Below, one piece after another: positions 10,589 through 22,408 of a DNA stretch of 64,000 nt; the stretch's first letter is position 1, and each line of letters opens with the position of its first letter. Under the pieces are notes generated by a model, which was not told the origin of the DNA, ran no database searches, and saw only the letters and a program-made list of their open reading frames with translations. The stretch spans positions 186,001 to 250,000 of the forward strand of contig MU863891.1 in assembly GCA_033296885.1 (NCBI GenBank). Direction: 5' to 3'. The stretch comes from Triangularia verruculosa. Its lineage: Eukaryota; Ascomycota; Sordariomycetes; Sordariales; Podosporaceae. Both the position numbers and the translations under genes were made by a program.

Positions 10589-11503
10589 TCAACACATAGA
10601 CGACGGCCCTTATATACTCCAAACGCCAAACTCGCGTCAGCTCATTGTAGACCGCGGACGACCAGAATGTGGGTAACACTGAAGCCATCTCGGCCCCGGC
10701 AATAACACCACGCTCCAACTGACGATCATCTTCGACATGGTAGCGTTAGTGGGGAACTCTGCATGCAGTAATCTGTATTCGTCCAACAAGGCCGTCTTGC
10801 CGAACTGCCGAGACGCATGTCAGCAAAGGACGTTTCAACCAACAGGTCAATCAAACACCGTCATCTCCACTTTGCGGCTGCAAGACTGTTGCTATCGTCA
10901 CATGCACTATCAACAACCACAGGCTACGTTATCCCCAACATGCTGTTTTTTGGCGAATACGCAGGGGGTACGCGACTTGGACCATGCAGAATGCGGCTGT
11001 GTGTTGGCAGATAAAGCAAATACCGCGAGTAGACTGGTGATGGTAGTGGGCGGTGAAACTGTAGATAACACGATTCCATAGATGATAAATGACAGATGAT
11101 GCAAGTGTGGTGATGTTGGGTATTTGTGGGTACATCAATCAACAAGAATGCGAGGTGTGAATTCTTGGTATTGAAAGTGACGAAGGCTATGGCTTGACGC
11201 AAAACCTGATGGTAGGCCACAAGGTGATAGTTCGCTGGCTAAAACATCGCTGCCCTAGACGCTGTTAGCGCAGGCTAGACTGTGGCCGCAAGTAAGCGTC
11301 TTGGAGGTTTATGGGGGCACATTCGTTCCAGAGATGTGCTTCCTCCCGAATCTTCCTGGGTGACAATGTCGCCCATCATCCGTATCATCACTCCTTTGGC
11401 TTCATTTCCAAAGAGCCGACCTGCTGGCAAGGCGGCGGATCTCTGCCGTGCGTGTGTGGTGTTCCCAGATATGTTCATTCCTATGTTGATGCCTTCTCCT
11501 CGC
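10589..11503. other. intergenic, no gene recognised
   Basis: P450 promoter on the left, 3' flank of the small gene on the right. Short frames only. Confidence 0.45.
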
Positions 11504-11926
11504 TCACTTCTTCGGTGGTGCTGAGGGAGGTGCCACGTCCGTGGGCTTTCCTTTCGCTTGGTTCTTGAGCTCGTCGATGAAATGCTTGAGGAAGCTTCTG
11601 GCTTGCTCGTGTCCCTCGCGAGGGTCGGCTGAGGCCTCTCCTGGGCGCAAGGGTTCGTGTGGGTTACGGCCATATCGAAAGTCTTCCACTCTGCGGTGAA
11701 TGCGTCTTACGCCGTGGTGGAACCCGGGACTTTGGAGGATCTTTGTCGGTTAGATACTGGTTCGGAGGCTAGATCTAGCGTGGCAGGACTGGGAGGCTTA
11801 CCCGGGCGACGATTTGATCCTGCCAGATAGAACTAAGGTCAGCAAAGGCTCAGCAGAGGCGAATAGCAGAGAATGACAAACCTCTACTCGCAGGTAGACC
11901 TGCCAAAATATACGTGCCCAGGCCAT
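11504..11926 (-). CDS. small conserved fungal protein, 93 residues, three exons
   Basis: Model: exon 1 11926-11900 (MAWARIFWQ), an 18-nt exon 2 11819-11802 (DQIVAR), exon 3 11740-11504. Joined, it reads ...IFWQDQIVARILQSPGFHHGVRRIHRRV... and continues to ...FLKHFIDELKNQ and a Pro/Lys-rich end. Charged, helical, with a basic N-terminal half; it gives the impression of a small conserved organellar (mitochondrial) protein, but I cannot name the family. Support for the model is that three phase-0 junctions all keep one frame. The microexon is the weakest point: an alternative acceptor 13 nt upstream would give a different join. Confidence 0.5.
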
Positions 11927-13019
11927 AGTTTTGTAATCGATGAGGCAGCGGCAGCGTATGGGAAATGTCCTACATTGGGGAGAAAGAGCCAACCCAGTTG
12001 CGCCGGCGACGATGGGAAAGCTGGTGGGCTCGTGACGTTGGTGACGTTCGACGCTTGCTGCTGCTTGGGATGAACACGGCGCTAGAACTTTGCCCCGCAA
12101 GCGAGTGCGCATGCGCTGCCCAAGGCGAGGGTGCACCATCGTACGCCACTTCACGTGACTCTGATGGCTGCTTAGTCAGGTGGGGAAGCGTGGCAGCTTG
12201 TGTCCTCCCCACTAACATCAACACCACTCTTCAGCAAAAATATACGACAATAGCCACGGATCTACAGGCCTCCACCAGGGCTTACGCTCAGTTCAGCCGC
12301 TCAAATTCCACCGCACGCTATTATCCACTCTCAAGAAGGTCTCCTTTGGGTTTTTTGTTGATGGGTGTGTCTGTGCGCCGATGGATTGAGCCAGTTGCTT
12401 ATTAGCTAATACACGTCTCTCCGAGAACAGGAAGCCACTTCATATCCTGTCTTCCATTGTCTGGGGATCTACACGCCTTTTTAAGGATTTTTCTTCAAAA
12501 ACGGCCCGCTTGTATCTTCCTTGTTTTCCGGTCTCCCCATCCCAGTTATTCGCTTCGACTGCCTCGATGGTGCTGCTTCCTGGAAGTGCAGGAAGCACCC
12601 GGCATCACCTGGTCAGATCAAGATGACCTCTTGATTTGTATAAAACTCAGCCTTGGCACCCTTCTTGATGCTTTTTGTTTCAGAACAGCCGTGTCGGGTA
12701 TTTTGTCCGGCTTTTCGCGGGCTGAGAGAGGCGAAGACGGCACGGTTGAAGACGTTGGATTATGTCGACCCGCCTCCGGACCACCATCACAGAAGTAAAA
12801 AACAGGCGTTTCAACCAAAGCCCACACTGGTGTTGTGTGTCAGGTTTTATGTCATGGTGGGCGGCACAACGAGGCTATTAATAAGAATGAGCGAGACCTC
12901 CGCGAGGTCGAACGAGTCCTCAGTTCGAGCCGCATGGCTTTTGTATCCTACGAGCTATGATTTCTTCACGCCCTTTCAACTAATTCTCCACGAGACGAGA
13001 GCTGATGTGTGACACCAAA
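11927..13019. other. divergent intergenic region
   Basis: Between the small gene (-) and the NLR-like gene (+), so it should hold both promoters. Open frames here look like chance. No repeat or RNA gene recognised. Confidence 0.45.
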
Positions 13020-16000
13020 ATGAAGATCCAAAAAGACGAGATCAAGGCCGTCGGACTTACACTGCTCTATGAGCCTGACGGATCGAAAGACCCGGCTGTT
13101 GAGTAAGTCACGCCCCTTCCGGCTGAATAAAAGCACTGTCTGATCTTCATGCGCAGTATTGTCTTGGTCCATGGTCTCGGAGGGCATCCCGTCAGGTCAT
13201 GGAGGTGTTTTGATGAAGGGCAGACACCCACTCCCATCACTCCGACACATCCATCATCTACACGAGGGAAACGGCTGAAGAAGCCTCCTCCAACAGCGCA
13301 CCTCAGACGAACAAACTCGGAGCCTCTACTCAGAGAAGAGGACGGATTTGTGGGAAGATCGCGAAGTCTGCTGAGGAAGGCATCGTTCAAGTCATCGTCG
13401 AGATTACGCCTTGCCGAATTGCCGGATCAGCTCAATGAAACCCTGAGTACCGACGTGTACTGGCCGTTAGACTTCCTACCGCAATCATGTCCAAACGCGA
13501 GGATATTCACATGGGGCTACCACACACTTGTTGTGGACAAGAAACCTCTTTGTTTGCAAGGCGACATATTTGCGCATGCGAGCGAGTTCCTGCTTGAGCT
13601 GGCAACTACACGCGCAGCGCTCGGGACTCAAGCACGTCCTCTTGTGTTCGTTGCGCATTCCACTGGGGGTGTTGTGGTCAAAGAGGTCAGCAGTCCTTAA
13701 ATCTTCACCCTTGCTTTGTGTCTCACCGTGACAGATACTTCGACTTGCCGACCTCGAACGCGATGGTCCCCTCAAAGATGTCCTGCTCTCGACATCCGCA
13801 GTGGTGTTCCTCGGAAGCCCACACCGCGCGACTGAATATTCGTCCCTAGGAGGCGCTGTGGCCAGCATGGCCAGTGAAATGCTCTCCGTCGACATCGATG
13901 ATCCTGTCCTGTCACAGCTGTGCGGAGCCAACAGCGTTGAGCTCGAGCTTGGACGACAAACGTTTATCCGGCAATGGAACGAGTACAACTTCCGAGTTCA
14001 GACCTTCCAAGAGTCCGTTATTCCGGCATTTGCAGATGCTGACGAGTGGTCTGCTGCAGTGAGTAGTGATACCTTGACATGAAGGGAGAGATAAGGGATA
14101 CTAACGTGGCTAGACTATGCGTCGTCTCGCAAGCTTCATTGGGGACCCTCGGGAGAAGGCCGCAACAATTGGGGCTCTTCACAACAGTATTGCCAAATTT
14201 TGGTCGATGGAAGATGCGGGCTACCATGCTCTAGTCGCTTTCCTGGCTGATGCTGTTCGCAATGAGGAAGATAGAGTGAGTTCGCTCCAGCGCAACCACC
14301 AGTGTCAGGACCAATCCAGCTAACATGAAGCAGCGCCATGTTCCGGATAGCAAGGAGACTGATTGTCTCGCCGCTCTCGTCCGACCCCCCCTTTCTCTAG
14401 CCGATAGCTATCCAACAGCATTGTACCCCGGAACGTGCCTTTGGCTCTACGATCTATACGACTTCCAAACATGGCATAACCGGAGCGGCCCAAACAAGAA
14501 CAATATTCTGTGGATACGAGGAGAGTCCGGCTGTGGGAAGACCGTGCTCCTAACATCTCTACGCCGGAGACTTAGAAGGCAATGGGGCCCTGCATGTGCG
14601 TCCATCATCTCTGTCACCGCAGATGACCATGATCGAGAAACAGCACCTGGGCTTTCATCTGCCAACCAGAGAGCCAGTCTGGCGACAGTATATCGCAGTC
14701 TTTTGGGGCAGTTGTTTCTGCAAGACCCAGACCTCCGAACAGCACTGCTTGCACTATACGACCAATCTCGGGCTGATCAAGGAGCTTTTGATGACAACCA
14801 AGTGGTGTCTTTCTTTTCCGATTATTACATTAACCAGGCGATCAAGACGCCAACAAGGCGGACTTTCATCCTTGTCGAGATACCACACGAAGCTGGATCA
14901 CTGTATGTTGGAGAGCTCTTGGGCCATCTGTCACGTCTCGCTCAGAATTCCGAGTTCAGCATTTGTGTCACCAGTGCCCACCACCCCGAAATAGAGCTAA
15001 AGAACATGATCAGCATCCCAATGCACGTTCGCAATACCGATGATATCTTGTGCTTTGTCAACCTCAACTTGATGGCAGAATGGGAGGAGCGCAATCGTAC
15101 AGTCATGATGGTCGGTCGGAAGGCAGGGGGCGTTTTTCTGTGGGCGGAAATCGTGGTCAACATTCTCAACGCTGCCATTTTGGAGGGCGCAACTCAGGAG
15201 CTCATTGAGTATACACTGGAAGAAGTGCCAGGCGACCTCTACGGATTATATGAGTGGATGCTAGGCACACTAAATGAAAAGGAGAGGGCCGAGGCACTGG
15301 TTCTCTTCCAGTGGGTGATGCTCGCTGCTGAGCCGATTCGTCTGAACGATCTCTTCATTGCAGTCAGACTTACCGATCCAAATTCCTCTGAGATGTACCA
15401 GAAGTCTGGTCCCTACATGGCTCTTGATGTCGGCTCACCATTTTCCATGCGTGACCTGCGGCAACTTCGAAACTCTGAGATCACCTCTGACACGCCTTCT
15501 CAGTTCCATCGATGGGTACGGACTCGATCTATTGGACTTCTTGAAGCCAAGTCGGATGGCAACGAATCACTCGGACTCCAAAGAGTACAACCCATTCACT
15601 GCTCCGTTCGTTCGTTCTTCCTCTCTAGGCGTGGCTTCGCCTGTCTCGCCCCTACAATGTCTTGTACCCCCTCAAGTCTGACAACAACTGACTTGATCGA
15701 CATCTCCCATTACACCATCCTCCGGGCATGCCTCACTTACCTCAACATGCGTGACTTCGAGAGCCTAAACCAGTCACCTAAGTCGTCACCCATCACCAAG
15801 TCACCACCCTTCCTCAAGCTCGAGACCCATCTCCGGCCCCTCTCAACAGTAACCACTCAACGCCAGCTCATCACCTCGTCCTACCCCTTCCTCCAATACG
15901 CCGTCTCGAACCTTCTGCTTCACTTACTATCTCCAACATACTTCCGATACTTTCTCCCCCAAAACGAACTGTTCCTTACACTGTCCGCCAACAAGTTCCG

Positions 16001-16460
16001 CCTATGGAAGCGATGGACCTCGTTGCTGGGGACATATGACCCAGAGGAAATTATTGCTCTGCATACCAAAACGGGAAGTAAGACCAGAGGGTTGATGAGT
16101 CCTGTTTATGGAGCGCGGTTCAGGCTGGAAAGGGTGTTGAGGAAGTTGGGAGGGTTGTCTGCTGCCGCTGTGAAGGCAAAGAACGAGGAGAAGAGAGATG
16201 GGAAGGTTCGGAAGAAGCCAGGCAAGTTTGGTCGGCAGGGGAAGGGAATTATGTCGCCTGTTACGCCTATCCTGCCGGCGTCGCGGTTGTGGAAGGGGGA
16301 TGGCAGGGAGAAGGTGTGGAAGCCAGTCGTGAGCGGCCAGCGGTTTATGTTACCGGAGGAGTTAGTGTTGGATTTGCCGGGGGGTGGAGAGGGCTGGGGG
16401 CAGATGAGTCCGATTAAACTCGGGACACCGGGTCCGTTGCACGTTGGCTTGGCTGTGTAG
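13020..16460 (+). CDS. NLR-like protein: alpha/beta hydrolase (SesB-type) plus NACHT
   Basis: Five exons: 13020-13102, 13157-13685, 13735-14058, 14114-14275, 14334-16460; 1074 residues. The N-terminus is a lipase-like alpha/beta hydrolase: VDIVLVHGLGGHP, then VFVAHSTGGVVVKE with the nucleophile Ser, then VVFLGSPHR; this is the SesB-type effector of fungal STAND proteins. After a short linker comes ILWIRGESGCGKTVLLTS, the Walker A of a NACHT domain (about residue 430), then KAGGVFLWAEIVV, as in fungal NACHT proteins. The expected Walker B (hydrophobics plus DxxDE) is FILVEIPHEAGS, lacking the usual acidic pair. No ankyrin, WD or TPR repeats follow; the C-terminus is basic and Pro-rich. Such proteins are thought to sense non-self and trigger cell death. 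It ends 127 bp from the convergent carboxylesterase. Confidence 0.85.
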
Positions 16461-16587
16461 GTAGGTGAGTTCATGGTTGAGCAGCGCGGGAGACACGGAG
16501 AGAGACAGGGAGAGGAACTGGTGTTCACTGTGCCCTTTACCACAGTGCGTATTGATGTCATAGAATCTATCAGCTAGTTTTCTGTAA

Positions 16588-18309
16588 TTACAAGCGCAAA
16601 GTCTCGAGATTAGCGCGGATGTACTCATAGCTAGCAGCCCTAGTATTGACGTCAATGAGCCGAGTAGAATTAGCTCCAAGCTCCAGCGATTGCTTCTTTT
16701 CCTGCCATCGTGGCCAATGAGTCAAGTACCCGCTGCTAGGAGTACCGCGCTTGTATTTATTGGGATCCAAAGAATTCACAAACGAGATGTACAAATCCTG
16801 AATGGCCGTGCTGACAGGATCAGTCTTGTAGTACAAGCGAGGTATGTCGGTGCTGTGGTACGTCCCCAGGATCGGGGTCCCACTTGCGTATGTTGATTCA
16901 TATGCCCACGCGGGAACCTTGGAGGGAAAAGACTCCAAAAGGAGTCGGGCCATGAAAGTGTACTCCCAGTCGCCCAGGATCGCAGCAAGCCGCTTGAACT
17001 CTGGGTAGGTGGAATCAGACGCGCCCACGCCGGCAGGGCTATCGGGGTTCGCGGGGTAGGTAGCGACAAGGCTTGCGACCTCCTCTCTTGTGGCGTTTCG
17101 GAAAAAGACAGCGTGAAGGTACGAGATCAAGTCTGCTTCTGTGGTGATGTTGGACTGGAACAAAGCGAATACAGTCCCTTCGTTTTCCTGGTTGCCGATG
17201 ATAGTGGGGACTGCTGCGTACTTGCCCGTCTGAGCGAGGACTTCGGGGCTAGCAGTGAGAATCCGACCGTCTGGGCGAGGAGAGTAACTGAATGCGAGGG
17301 AATTGTCGGTAAGATAACCGGGGACACTGTTGGATGCATTATAGAACGTTTCGAAATCGACCGCTCGCAGACATTCCAGCTTGGCCGCGTTTGCCCCGGA
17401 CGCCGCGCATCCCGCCGCTTCAAGCACGGTATCAAAAATGCCCTGGGCCTTGACACCGTCGACTGGCTCCGTGGGTGTGATGCTGCCGCTGTTCATAATG
17501 GCTCCTCGGAACAAGGGTCGGCCTTTGTACTTGTTGTTGCCGTCAAACAGGGCAAGCTGATCAAACACACTGACTGCGCCAGCACTCTGACCCCATATCG
17601 TGACGGCATCAGGATCACCGCCAAAGGCCGCAATGTTGTCGGCCACCCACTCCAGACCCAGACGCTGGTCGAGCAGACCCAGGTTCGCTGCCCCATCTGC
17701 CAACACCTCCTTCCCTCCGAGAAAGCCAAACGCCCCGAGACGATAGTTGACGGACACAAGGATCATCGGCTTCCCCTGAGCTACCGATTCGGGAATCAGC
17801 ACCGACCCGTTGTACATTTGCGGACTGCCGGCCTCAAAGCCTCCACCGTAGATCCAAAAGAGAACAGGCAGCTTCGCATAAGCTTTGGTGCCTTTCGGCC
17901 GCATGACCGAGATGGTCAGGCAGTCCTCCGTCACGTCACCCGTTGCCGACCCAAAGAACAGAGTGTCGGCGGCCTCGGGCAGGGAAAGCACCTCGAGCAG
18001 GAGTGGTGTGATGTCTACCGCTGTCGACTGAGGACACGCGGGCCCGAGACCGGTGGCCTGGACGGAGCCGTTGTTGAACTTCTGCAGGCGTACCGGGGGC
18101 TTCAGTCTCAGGGAGCCGGTTGGGGGCTGAGCATAGGGGATGCCACGGAAGTACTCGACACCATGATCCGCGGCACCGATGACAGTACCGGCGCGGAGCA
18201 AAACAGTTGGTGTGGGTGTGGGAGGTGGTTTGCACCGCGAAGCGACAGTGCCGCTGGCTCCCAGCAAGCCGACCAACGTGGCTGCGAGAGGGAGTATGTT
18301 GGACCTCAT
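16588..18309 (-). CDS. secreted type-B carboxylesterase/lipase
   Basis: A 573-residue intronless gene of the COesterase family. I start at the ATG giving MRSNILPLAATLVGLLGASG, a signal peptide; an upstream in-frame ATG at 18369 would bury it. Features in order: FRGIPYAQPPTGSLRLKPP, EDCLTISVMRP, the oxyanion region FWIYGGGFEAGSP, NYRLGAFGFLGG, the nucleophile elbow IWGQSAGAVS, and a late His in GTYHSTDIPRLYY. Ser, acidic and His positions all look present. It hydrolyses carboxylic esters, likely outside the cell or in the secretory path. It forms the left edge of the cluster, divergent from the acyltransferase with 538 bp between them; it could remove an acyl group added by that enzyme, or be a neighbour by chance. 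Confidence 0.9.
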   Translation of the reverse strand: MRSNILPLAATLVGLLGASGTVASRCKPPPTPTPTVLLRAGTVIGAADHGVEYFRGIPYAQPPTGSLRLKPPVRLQKFNNGSVQATGLGPACPQSTAVDITPLLLEVLSLPEAADTLFFGSATGDVTEDCLTISVMRPKGTKAYAKLPVLFWIYGGGFEAGSPQMYNGSVLIPESVAQGKPMILVSVNYRLGAFGFLGGKEVLADGAANLGLLDQRLGLEWVADNIAAFGGDPDAVTIWGQSAGAVSVFDQLALFDGNNKYKGRPLFRGAIMNSGSITPTEPVDGVKAQGIFDTVLEAAGCAASGANAAKLECLRAVDFETFYNASNSVPGYLTDNSLAFSYSPRPDGRILTASPEVLAQTGKYAAVPTIIGNQENEGTVFALFQSNITTEADLISYLHAVFFRNATREEVASLVATYPANPDSPAGVGASDSTYPEFKRLAAILGDWEYTFMARLLLESFPSKVPAWAYESTYASGTPILGTYHSTDIPRLYYKTDPVSTAIQDLYISFVNSLDPNKYKRGTPSSGYLTHWPRWQEKKQSLELGANSTRLIDVNTRAASYEYIRANLETLRL

Positions 18310-18847
18310 TATTACTTTAAAAAATGGGGAATGATAATGGAAAAATGGGATGATGAGTCCAAGTCGCAACAGACGGTGCTGAAATACCTAGGTAGGTACT
18401 TGACTGTTCGAGACAGCCAACGATATTTTGTAGTTAGGCCATGTCGAGCAGAGTCCCCAGCCCTTCGAAATCTCGGGTGCCTGGATTTTGCTTACCCTTG
18501 CACATGCGTCAACTGTGATATCACTGATGATGAGCAAACTGCGCCCAGGTGGCGTCTTGCATGTTGAGTGTACTGTGGTTACGTCCAGGGGGGTCCTGTT
18601 CTTTTGGCTAGGCCAATTTCGGCCAAAATTCTACCGCAATTTCCCCGCCGACCACAGCACAGAGTACTTTGTACATGTGAATACCCGTTGGCAAAATCAG
18701 CCCCGGGGGGGGGCTGGGACCAATCGTTCCGCTCCCTCTCATGTTCCAACAAAGAAAAGCACCAACATCCCATCCTCAATTACCTCGCCACGAGAGGGTA
18801 TCAAGACGATATCCGAAGTATTTGCACGCGATCAGCAAAAACGAAAC
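18310..18847. promoter_or_regulatory. divergent promoter region, carboxylesterase/acyltransferase
   Basis: 538 bp between two divergent starts. It contains ATACCTAGGTAGGTACTTGA at about 18384, a word type common in Sordariomycete promoters, and the motif AATCTCGGG at 18469 shared with two other intergenic sites of the cluster. No gene recognised. Confidence 0.45.
18468..18487 (+). promoter_or_regulatory. candidate shared cluster motif, site 1
   Basis: AAATCTCGGGTGCCTGGATT. Shares AATCTCGGG and, after two extra bases, CCTGG..ATT with the site at 21032. A regulator is inferred only. Confidence 0.25.
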
Positions 18848-20574
18848 ATGGCAAACAGAGGGAACCATGATGGCACAGAGGAGACGACGGTGGTGCTTCG
18901 CAAATTCGGAATCAAGTAAGTGCTTGTTTCACAAAGACTAGCATGGTATTTCGGGGCATAGCATCTAACCAACGACGATGTTGTGTTTACCTTAGTGAGA
19001 CGTATCAACTGGCCATGTACCTACTGGACCAGTACCGTGGCACGACTCTCTCTTGTCGCTATGAGATCCCGCCGCGTCTTGTACCGGCAGAGTCGCGGAC
19101 CCAACTGGAGGAGGCAGTCAAGGTCGCTGTCGTCGACACAATCATGAAACACCCGATGCTGCAAGTTGCCATCGTGGATCACACTTTAAAGACTCCCTCG
19201 TGGATCCAGCTGCCGAGTCTCGATTTGACCCAACATATACAATGGAATTATCTCCCAGAGCATGACGACTTTGAACACACCGTCCAGGAAACCTTTCGCA
19301 CTCAGCTCGACGGACGCTTTCCAGACCTTTCTATCAAGCAGCCGGGCTGGAAGATTACCATCATTCGGCAAGGGAATGCTCCCGTCATGGAGGTCCTACT
19401 CACCTGGAATCACCCCCAGTTCGACGCCATGGGTGCCAAGGTGTTCCACGAAGACTTGATCGAGATGCTCAATGCTCAGGCGGATGCTGCTGACAAGAAC
19501 AACAACGAGGCAGCACAAGAGCGGACAGGCTTGTTGGATGGTCATATCCTCAGGCTACCTCAAGCACCGCCCTTACTTCCCATCCCACTCGAGAGCTTGA
19601 CAAAACTCCCTGTGGACCTAAAATTCCTGGTCAAGGCACTTTGGGAGGAAATTCGACCCAAATTCATTGAACGGTGGGACACATCCTGGGCCGCCTGGTG
19701 CCCGATCCGCGCCTCTCCGTACAAAACCCAGTACCGGGCCTTTTTCCTGGACAACGCATCCATGCAAGCGATCCAAGCCCTCTGCCGAAAGAACCAGACC
19801 ACCATCACCGGGCTGCTGAACGGACTAGCACTTATCGCCTTCTCATCGCACCTCGATACCGCCGTCGCCTCGGCCTTTCAGAGTTCCAACATCGTGGACC
19901 ACCGCCGGAATCTGCCCCCGGCCCCGCCCGAGGCTCCCTGGGTCCGGTCCGACAGGGCAGTGAGCAACTACGTGACGCAGTGCCTGCATAAATGGGACAC
20001 GGAGCTCGTGGCGCGAATTCGTTCCAAGCTGCCAGGGCCAGCCGATACCGATACTGATGCCACTGTCAGCGGGGAGGGAGGAAGAAATCTTCTGTCTGCC
20101 GACCTCCAGCGTGAGCTCTGGGCTGCATCGGCACGGAATCGGCAGGAGATCGTAGACAAACTGAAAGACCCGCTGCGCAACGACATCGTCGGCTTGTTCC
20201 AGTACGTCACAGACTGGCAAGCGACAATGAGGGGCCTGGCGAAACGGACGCGCCAGTTTTCTTGGTTGGTGACCAACATCGGCGTGCTGGACGGAAACGG
20301 TAGCGGTAATGGTAAGGCGTCGTCGTCAACGACCGGCGGCGGCGGCGGCGGGGGGGACACCAAATCCGACGATAGGTGGTCGATCGGCCGAGCGCAGTTT
20401 GGCCTCAGCGCCGAGGTCCCTGCTGCCGCCATCGAGTTCTCCCCGGTCAGCGTCGCCGGCCGAGGCATGTGTGTCGCGGCAACCTGGGCGGACTGCGCCG
20501 TCGATGTAACGCTGGGGGAGAGCATCATGGCTGATCTGGAAAGATGGCTGGCCCAACTTGCGAGCCAGTCATGA
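18848..20574 (+). CDS. acyltransferase, alcohol acetyltransferase/condensation-like (HxxxD)
   Basis: Two exons, 18848-18915 and 18996-20574; 548 residues. The splice joins LRKFGI to NETYQLAMYLLDQYRGTTLS. The enzyme belongs to the CoA-dependent acyltransferase fold, closest in look to fungal alcohol acetyltransferases: N-terminal 'MLQVAIVDH', the catalytic HxxxD motif as NHPQFDAMGAKVFHEDL (about residue 170), and a C-terminal FGLSAEVPAAAIEFSP / VAATWADCAVD stretch typical of the group. A low-complexity Ser/Gly loop with seven Gly (about residue 470) is encoded by a GGC run near 20336. It would transfer an acyl group, probably from CoA, to a hydroxyl or amine of the cluster product. Same strand as the methyltransferase, 660 bp apart. 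Confidence 0.78.
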
Positions 20575-21236
20575 CTGGACGGGATGAGATGTGCCGTGCC
20601 GCAGTTTGACCTCTGCTCTTCTACGTCTTCTTAGCCCCCAACAACTTGATATGTGGACTGCAAGATGTGCATCGCCAATTCCAAACATGAATGCAACGTA
20701 AACATCCAATATTTGTCTGCCTGCTGAACGCGTGTGTGCACCATTGGTTGCCCAGCTCACTCAGCATGCCAGCAGTGCTTACTCTGTCGCCTCTTGATGA
20801 ATTCGCCAAGTAGGTAAGGTAGGTATGCAGTTGGGTGTTGGGGGCGGCGCAGCCGACACCGTATGTAGGTACGTATAATCTGGCGCGAGCGCCCCGTGCA
20901 TGCAGATAGAACCAACCCCCTGCCACCGCGTTTAGGCACTGCCCACCTTTATCGGATCTGCTCAACCAAAATCACAATTGCGCTTGTGCCATGGAGGGGA
21001 GGTGACATGTGACTTCATGGAGGTTCGGTTTCAATCTCGGGCCTGGGATTGAAGAAAGAAAAAGAAGATGCGATTGGCACACACCGAAAACCTGCTGGAA
21101 TTACTCCCAGGCAAGTTAGAACCGTCCGATTAGGATAGCGAAATTGTGAGGTTGGTCGAGTAGAACCGGTATTTACTTCACCCCCTGAGCTGTCGGGTTC
21201 AAAATCCAGAACGTTAGTCCTTGTCAGATCTGCACC
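20575..21236. other. intergenic, promoter of the methyltransferase
   Basis: No gene recognised. Contains GTAGGTAAGGTAGGTATG at about 20812 and the candidate motif at 21032. Confidence 0.45.
21032..21050 (+). promoter_or_regulatory. candidate shared cluster motif, site 2
   Basis: CAATCTCGGGCCTGGGATT, 187 bp before the methyltransferase start. See sites at 18468 and 27178. Confidence 0.25.
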
Positions 21237-22408
21237 ATGTCAGACACAAAAGAAAGCGGGAAGGATGTCGCCGCCTACGCTGGCGGCGTCGTCCAGGTCA
21301 AGGATGACACAGATGGCCTCAACAAGAGAATCCAGAAGCACTACGACGTAACTTCAGACCAGTTTCTCAAAGTATGGTACGTGCTTCACATTTTTATTTT
21401 TATTTTTCCAAGTCCATTACAGTTCGTTGGAGCTGACGCCGTCTATCCCCCAGGGGAGAGCACATCCACCACGGCTATTACAAGTCGCCAACAGACACCG
21501 ACGAGCAGGCCCAGGTCAACCAAGTCATCCAGCTCGCCGAGACGTCCGGAGTCTCGGCCGGATCTCGGGTGCTGGACGTTGGATGCGGCATCGGGGGCAC
21601 CGCCCGGTACCTCGCCCGCGAACGCGGCTGCAAGGTCACGGCCATCACCAACAGTAAGCGGCAGGTCGAGATCGCGCGCAAACTGACGGCAGACGAGGTG
21701 GCCGGGCTGAGCTCGAAATCTCCGCCTTCATTGGCGGCAGAACCGGGCAATAGCAGCACCGATGGCGACTTCGTGCAGTACCCCGGCGGCGATGGCGCTG
21801 GCGCCGTGCGGGTCCTCCATCTCGACGTGGCGCAGATGCGCGAGCATTTAGGGGGTAAAGGCGAGACGTTTGACTGCGTCTGGATCTCCGAGGTGGTCTT
21901 TCACCTGCAGAACCGGCAGCTCTTTATGGATTCGGCCTTTGCACTCCTCGCCCCAGGGGGCTGCCTTGTTATTGCAGACATCTTCCGGACGGCGCCGGAC
22001 CCGGCTTCGGCGCCGAAACGTGTGCAGCATGAGCTCGCGTCGATTCGGCGCAATCATCTCTGCCCGGAGTTGGGGACGGTGGACGAGTACAACCAGATGG
22101 CCTCCCGGGTGGGGTTCCGTCCCCGTCGGGAGCCCATGGATATCACCAAGAATGTGGCAAAGACCTGGTAAGTCTTTTCTGGTAGTTGATGTGCATGTCC
22201 CTTTGAGGCTGGCATGGGCCTCAACGCTAATCATATGACTACCTTACTCATTACTTGAAGGGACGCCCCGGTGCCGATACGGTCGCTACTTTTCATTATC
22301 TTTCGAGGGAGAGATACCATTGGTTATTGGCGGGGTATGCGGTCCATGAAGACGGCCTATGCTCACGGGACGGCGGCTTATGCTATCCTTTGTTTCGAGA
22401 AGCCCTGA
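21237..22408 (+). CDS. SAM-dependent methyltransferase (tocopherol/N-methyltransferase-like)
   Basis: Three exons: 21237-21376, 21454-22167, 22261-22408; 333 residues. Both introns split a Trp codon. The spliced N-terminus reads RIQKHYDVTSDQFLKVWGEH then HHGYY, the lid region of gamma-tocopherol, sarcosine and related small-molecule methyltransferases. Motif I is RVLDVGCGIGGTARYLA (about residue 86), followed by VTAITNSKRQVEIAR, then DCVWISEVVFHL and a LLAPGGCLVIADIF strand. The final exon gives DAPVPIRSLLFIIFRGRDT and ends at CFEKP. Class I fold, cytosolic, no signal. In this cluster a plausible acceptor is the amine made by the oxoamine synthase, but O-methylation is equally possible. Confidence 0.88.

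Noticed and set aside
17113..18567. 484-codon open frame antisense to the carboxylesterase
   Set aside because: It mirrors the esterase codon pattern on the other strand and shows no domain; the esterase is unambiguous.
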